From Botrytis cinerea B05.10 (Eukaryota; Ascomycota; Leotiomycetes; Helotiales; Sclerotiniaceae): a stretch of 64,000 nt of DNA. The stretch is taken from the NCBI RefSeq assembly GCF_000143535.2, contig NC_037312.1, positions 2,728,001-2,792,000 of the forward strand. Reading direction: 5' to 3'. This document shows, in pieces, positions 59,387 to 64,000 of this stretch. A program made the translations under genes and the position numbers. A model generated the notes under the pieces. It was not told the DNA's origin. It did not search any database and worked only from the letters and a program-made list of their open reading frames with translations. How positions within the stretch are numbered: position 1 is the first letter of the stretch; every line of letters begins with the position of its first letter.

Positions 59387-60288
59387 TTACTTTCCACCAC
59401 CATTGAGTTGAAGAATTTGTCCTACATAAAGTTAGTCACACGAATAATCATTGTTCACGGATAGACCTTACCATTGACCCATTCAGATTCAGGGCCTGCC
59501 AAGAATGATACAACTCTTCCAATATCTTGTGGAACACCGACACGTCCAAGTGAGCATACAGAAGCAAGTCCCTTATCAATGATATCTACATCCATGCCTT
59601 CAAATCCGCCTGGGACGTAATGCCATGCATTTCTGTTTTTATGTTAGCGTTGCTTCTTGAGACTAGGCTTTGGAAAAACTTACTGCTCGTACATATCGGT
59701 TTTGATTCCACCGGGAGCAATACCGTTGCATGTAATCTTCTTTTTACCACAGTCCTTGGCGAAAGATCTAACGAAACCTTCGACGGCTGCCTTACTTCCA
59801 GCGTACAAAGCATGGTTTGGTACACCGGACATATTGGCAGCGATGGAAGACATCAAAACAATTCTTCCGTATTCCTCGAGGTGGATAAGAGCTTGTTGAG
59901 CAACAAAGAATTGTGCTCTGGTGTTAAGGCCGAAAACTCTGTCGTAATCCTCTTCGGTAACATCTTCCTCCTCCTTGAAGATTTCGGTACCCGAATTGCT
60001 CATAACAATATTGAGTTTACCGAAATGTGCCTTAGCCTCCTCGAACAAACGTCTGACTTCTGGTACCTTGGAGACATCGGCTTTGATAGCAAATCCCTTG
60101 CTACCGAGTTCCTCGATTTCCTTGACAACCTTTTCCGCTGGTCCAGCAGAGTTGGCGTAATTGATAACAACACTTGCACCACGAGCAGCAAGCTCAAGAG
60201 CAATACCTCGACCAATTCCACGACCGGAACCTGTCACGAGGGCGACTTTGCCCTCAAGAGTCTTGAATGGTGCTGATGATGCAGACAT
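59387..60288 (-). CDS. Hydroxynaphthalene reductase (SDR family; BRN1/BRN2 type)
   Basis: Three exons, 60288-59684, 59632-59472 and 59421-59387, join in frame to 266 residues. NADPH-binding TGSGRGIG starts at residue 19; NSG (SNSGTEIF), the catalytic Ser in VLMSSIAANM, Tyr and Lys in YAGSKAAVEG, and the IAPGGIKTDMY loop are all intact. The C-terminal exon codes only QILQLNGGGK. Sequence is close to fungal tetra/trihydroxynaphthalene reductases, which reduce T4HN to scytalone and T3HN to vermelone. In Botrytis two such enzymes exist; which of them this is cannot be settled here, so no symbol is given. The protein ends in Lys rather than the Met or Ile I recall at the end of the Magnaporthe enzymes, where that residue lines the substrate pocket. 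It is divergent from scytalone dehydratase. Confidence 0.92.
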
Positions 60289-61757
60289 TATGTTTTATAG
60301 GAATATAAGATAACGTAAGAATGGGTATATGATACGAAAGTACAAAAGGTGCAAGAGGGATTATACAGAAATATAAAGTGTGGAAAGATAAATGAAGTTG
60401 TATATTGAAATGGGCAATGAACATCTTATATCATTGGACAAACCCGACCACGACAGCTCCTCGGACCTCTCGGTCTTCGGGCATACATAACAACGCGGCA
60501 AGGCTTTAGAGGCTTCCATTCCATCCATAGGCAGTGCTCGTGCAGTTTGAAATTCTTGTGTATACTGACACCCATGCAATTCCGATGCGCTGAATCGCTG
60601 ACGAGAATAAGAAAAGAACGAATTACAGATCATCACCATTACCTAATAGGGTTATCAACAAAAGACAGGGCCCAATAACTCTCCGACTCCAAACAATCAC
60701 CATTCCCCAATTTATATTCATGACAATTGTTGATTTTGTGTTTCAACAATACTCCGCACAGCAATGCACGGATTTTGGTAGTAGGATCAAGTGTAGTCCG
60801 CTCACTCACTAGGGTAGCTAGGTAAGCGAAGACTTCGCAAGCTGAAGGTCTGATCATCTACCAATCAAGGTACCGATGGAGACTGGATGTTCTCTTCCTC
60901 AAGAAATTCTATTCTACTTTCAGATTTTTCACCATCTGATCTAAATCCCATTGAGTTTGGTGAACGGGAAATATTTCCGAATTGATACGAGAAATGGTCA
61001 AAGTTGTTGGGCGTACTATTACATGCATTGGGGCGAGGGCCGCTTTGGCTAGGCTCTCGACTACTATCTTTAGGGTTGGGACATCCCCACATTGAGGTCA
61101 CTCCCCACTTGAACCCATGCCTTTGGATCGACATTGATAACTTCATGATTCAGTTTGACAGATCTTACACCAGGATAGTAACCATTCAACTATGAAACAA
61201 TAACAAAAGCGATTGCGAGATGCAGCCAGAAAGCAACATGCAGCAAAACAATCCCAGTAAAGTCCGGACTAATGTCATCGTCACCAACCTCATCATCACC
61301 ATCCCAGCCTTGGCTTACGGAACTCCAACCATTGTTGCGATGCGATGAGACACAACAAATTCCTCTACAGTTCGCTTTAGTTGTTTCAGATCCGTCCAAA
61401 AACTGGAGGAAGTCCGAAGAAGTTTCGGTATTGACAGCGTTCTACCACACCATCACTAGGATAATGTTTATTCCATCCATTAGAAAAAGGTACCAGGGGT
61501 CATGGCGTGCATATTCGTCCCGGAGGTTGTACAAGCAGCCGGACTCGGGCTCAGGAATTTCACTAAAGAGCGAGGCCGCGAGGAATAGAAGCGGCGCGAA
61601 GCTCAAGCTCAAGGTAGCTCATACTTGGATCGTTAGCTCTAGCAGTGTACATATATGAGGTGGAAGTCGTGGTTGTTCTTTCGATTTTTCTTTTGACAAT
61701 CAATCCACCCTCGTCTTCATTTCTATATCGATATCTACACAAAAAACCTCATACATC
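60289..61757. promoter_or_regulatory. Shared divergent region of reductase and scytalone dehydratase genes
   Basis: 1.47 kb between the opposed starts of two consecutive pathway genes, well placed for co-regulation. Minus-strand frames at 60639-60857, 60865-61146 and 61190-61399 are adjacent but show no splice-connected protein that I can support. A pyrimidine-rich stretch precedes the dehydratase ATG (about 61670-61720). Confidence 0.5.
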
Positions 61758-62388
61758 ATGGCTCAAGGCAGAATTTCATTCGAGGGTAAGCACTTTCCGC
61801 TGTGTCTTGGGACAATATATCGATCATAAGGAATAATGCTAATAAGATATAGACTACCTCGACCTCACAGCATTGGTCTTCGATTGGGGTGACAGCTACG
61901 ATGCAAAGGTAACCCAACCCCATACCCCCCTCCCATCTAATTCCCCACATCTCCTAACACTCCCACAGGACTGGAAACGACTCGAATCCATCATCGCGCC
62001 CGAGCTTCTCGTAGACTACACCACCATTGGCAAAGGCTGCTGGGAATCCATGCCCGCTTCCCAATTCATGGCCATGGTAACCGATGACGATTTCCTCGGC
62101 GATCCATGCGTCAAGACCCAACATCTTCTCGGTGCTACCCGCTGGGAGAAAATCTCAGATGATTATGTCATTGGACATCATCAATTGAGGGCTGGTCACC
62201 AAGTGTACAAAGCTGCAGATTTGAAGGAAATCAAATTGAAGGGTCACAGTCATGCCACCAATGAACATTATTACAAGAAGGTTAATGGGGTCTGGAAATT
62301 CGCGGGATTGAAACCACTTGTAAGATGGAATGAGGGTGATGGAGAGAACGATTTCTTGAAGGTTTTCAAGGGAAGCTATAAACAATAA
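61758..62388 (+). CDS. scd1: Scytalone dehydratase
   Basis: Three exons, 61758-61785, 61853-61908 and 61969-62388, join in frame to 167 residues, close to the 172 of the Magnaporthe enzyme. The small SnoaL-like/NTF2 fold is recognised by DYLDLTALVFDWGDSYDAKD, PELLVDYTTIGKGCW, LLGATRWEKIS, GHHQLRAGHQVY and GHSHATNEHYYKKVNGVWKF. The residues known to be catalytic or to bind substrate are present: the two Tyr of the N-terminal part (DYL/SYD and VDYTT), His in QHLLG and GHHQ, and Ser/Asn in HSHATNEH. It removes water from scytalone to give trihydroxynaphthalene and from vermelone to give DHN, with no cofactor, and is the target of melanin-inhibitor fungicides. The short exon 1 (9 codons plus one base) decides the start. 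Confidence 0.95.
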
Positions 62389-64000
62389 ATGGGAAAAGTA
62401 ATATCTAGTTAGTTAAGGTGTCTGGGGTACGAAAGGTGGCTTGGGTGTCTTCTAGGGATGATAGCTTTTTGGTGTTGTTGAGGTCAATATATCCATTTTA
62501 TATGATTCTTGAATGTTTGAGTGAAAGGTGATTTGCTTTCTAGATGTCAAAGTTGTCATTCGGTTTTAAGTCCTATGTATCACTGACTTGAGTTTTCAAC
62601 TAGGATATTTTTGCACATCGATTCGATAGCGAAGCTATGAACTCATGGAGCAAAAGACTCTTCCAATTTTCTCTACTGTCAACAAAGATCTTATCAAAAC
62701 TCGTATACCTGAAAGCACCAACTGTCTAAACATTCCATTATATAATATCCTGTATCCTGTTAACATAAGATCCATTATGAGGAATCATCGGTATTGAATC
62801 GTATTTCTCATCTCATCATCCGAGAGATCTCGTTGCATATCATACCCATACCCATACCTCACCAATCCACACAACATCCATCATCAAGTAAACTTCCACA
62901 TTCATTCTTTCCGATGTCCTTCCGACCTCACAATACCCCGTCCAAGGGCCGAGTAACAGAATAAAATAAAAACAAAAACATAACATAACATAACATCTAG
63001 AAATTTTCAAATCCATCACGAAAGTTCACCATGGCTTGAAATTAAAGTCAACATCAAGCTTGGATCGAGGATGGGCTGGTGTTGTGTCTCGGAAAATGCT
63101 ATGTGGTGTAGGAATCAGGATGTATCTACACTCTTATGGATTTATCTATATTGGGAAAATTGAAGGGAGTGGGATATTCAGGTTTATAGATATTGTATAT
63201 AATCACTACATACCTACCTACCTACCTACCTACCTACCCATCTCCAGAAACTCATTTCTCCAAATCTAATTCCCTCATAGATCTTAGATATCCCCTGCAT
63301 GGAACGAGATGACAGAGAAGAGATTTATTGTATATATATATATATATATCGCGAGAAGTTAATTCTGGATTCTAGACTCCGTGGTCGTTTGAGGATACTC
63401 CCCAGCGTCTTCTACATCTTTGACAGGAAGAGAAGAGGAAATTTAGGTAGGAAGATCAGGGAGGTAAGGGAAGGAAAATGATATATAAAACCCCCTCGTT
63501 TACTGTTCAAATCCTTTTTTATTTTTCTCTTTACATATATCGAGAACAGACAAAACGACTCGTGGGCAAGGATCTAGCAGAGCGATATAACACTCAATCA
63601 TCTCTGACTAGAATATCGAGAGAGTTTGTGTGGTTCTGTACTTGTATAGTTGTATAGTTCTATAGCCCATCTCCTCATTCATTGGTGGGATTTAACAATG
63701 GCGATTCTGTAGATACTCGTAATAAGTTTTTTTTGGAGGAAATACAGCATTGTTGTCAGCATCTATCTATATCTATGTAGGTATCTTTAATCTCGTCTAT
63801 AGCATCTGATACTCCATTCCTCTGAACAATCGTTGATATCCCTACTCTCTATCATCCATCATCCCCTATGAGCTAAAAACCACTTACCTCGCTATCACAC
63901 TCCCATTGTAAGTAGGAATCTCCACATCTCATCTCTCATCCCCAGAACCCGCGAAATGGATGCATATCCCGAAACACGGCATACACGTCCTCGAAAAATC
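62389..64000. other. Right-end region, no gene seen
   Basis: 1.6 kb after scytalone dehydratase. It holds a CCTA tetranucleotide run (about 63210-63239), a TA run (about 63332-63349) and AT-rich, low-complexity sequence. A gene beginning outside the window cannot be excluded. Confidence 0.5.
63210..63239. repeat. CCTA tetranucleotide microsatellite
   Basis: About seven tandem CCTA units; a TAGG run of the same type on the opposite strand lies near 9433-9450. Confidence 0.85.

Noticed and set aside
60639..61399. A possible three-part minus-strand gene between reductase and dehydratase
   Set aside because: Adjacent frames, but I found no splice sites giving a continuous sensible protein and no family signature.

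Overview
The window comes from the nuclear genome of a filamentous ascomycete. Genes carry short introns (mostly 46-80 nt) with GT..AG borders and CTAAC/CTAAT-like branch sites, intergenic DNA is AT-rich, and the families are typically fungal (Zn2Cys6 regulators, non-reducing polyketide synthase, scytalone dehydratase, Rrn11, Mak32-like kinase). The gene set and the melanin locus fit Leotiomycetes, most likely Botrytis or a close Sclerotiniaceae relative; the genus is an inference from memory of gene content. All exon borders were worked out by hand from splice signals and reading frame.

Left part (1-31 kb), housekeeping and conserved genes: 5'-truncated mitoribosomal mL44 gene (MRPL3-like) at the left edge; a small one-membrane-segment protein divergent from it; a 4.7-kb gene-poor stretch; MCM3 replicative helicase; a Mak32-like PfkB protein with a 579-nt intron; the adenylyl-cyclase-associated protein CAP, with a GC-rich structured insert in intron 2; an APC-family amino acid/choline/GABA-type permease; a Zn2Cys6-plus-PHD nuclear protein, divergent across a minisatellite from an HSPA12-type Hsp70-like ATPase; a GNAT acetyltransferase; a secreted protein; and the Pol I factor Rrn11.

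Middle (31-37 kb): gene-poor, with a 2EXR-family fragment next to a 21-base G run and a broken zinc-type/quinone oxidoreductase pseudogene.

Right part (37-62.4 kb): a DHN-melanin biosynthesis locus. It holds a 2138-aa non-reducing PKS (SAT-KS-MAT-PT-ACP-ACP-TE), a 7-TM DUF3112-like membrane protein, a small alpha/beta hydrolase, a divergent pair of Zn2Cys6 regulators, and a hydroxynaphthalene reductase divergent from scytalone dehydratase. The PKS supplies the (acetylated) tetrahydroxynaphthalene precursor, the reductase makes scytalone and later vermelone, and the dehydratase makes trihydroxynaphthalene and DHN. The two Zn2Cys6 proteins are the natural candidates for local regulators. The order PKS - membrane protein - hydrolase - TF - TF - reductase - dehydratase matches what I recall of the Botrytis pks13 locus. 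The last 1.6 kb has no gene I can support.
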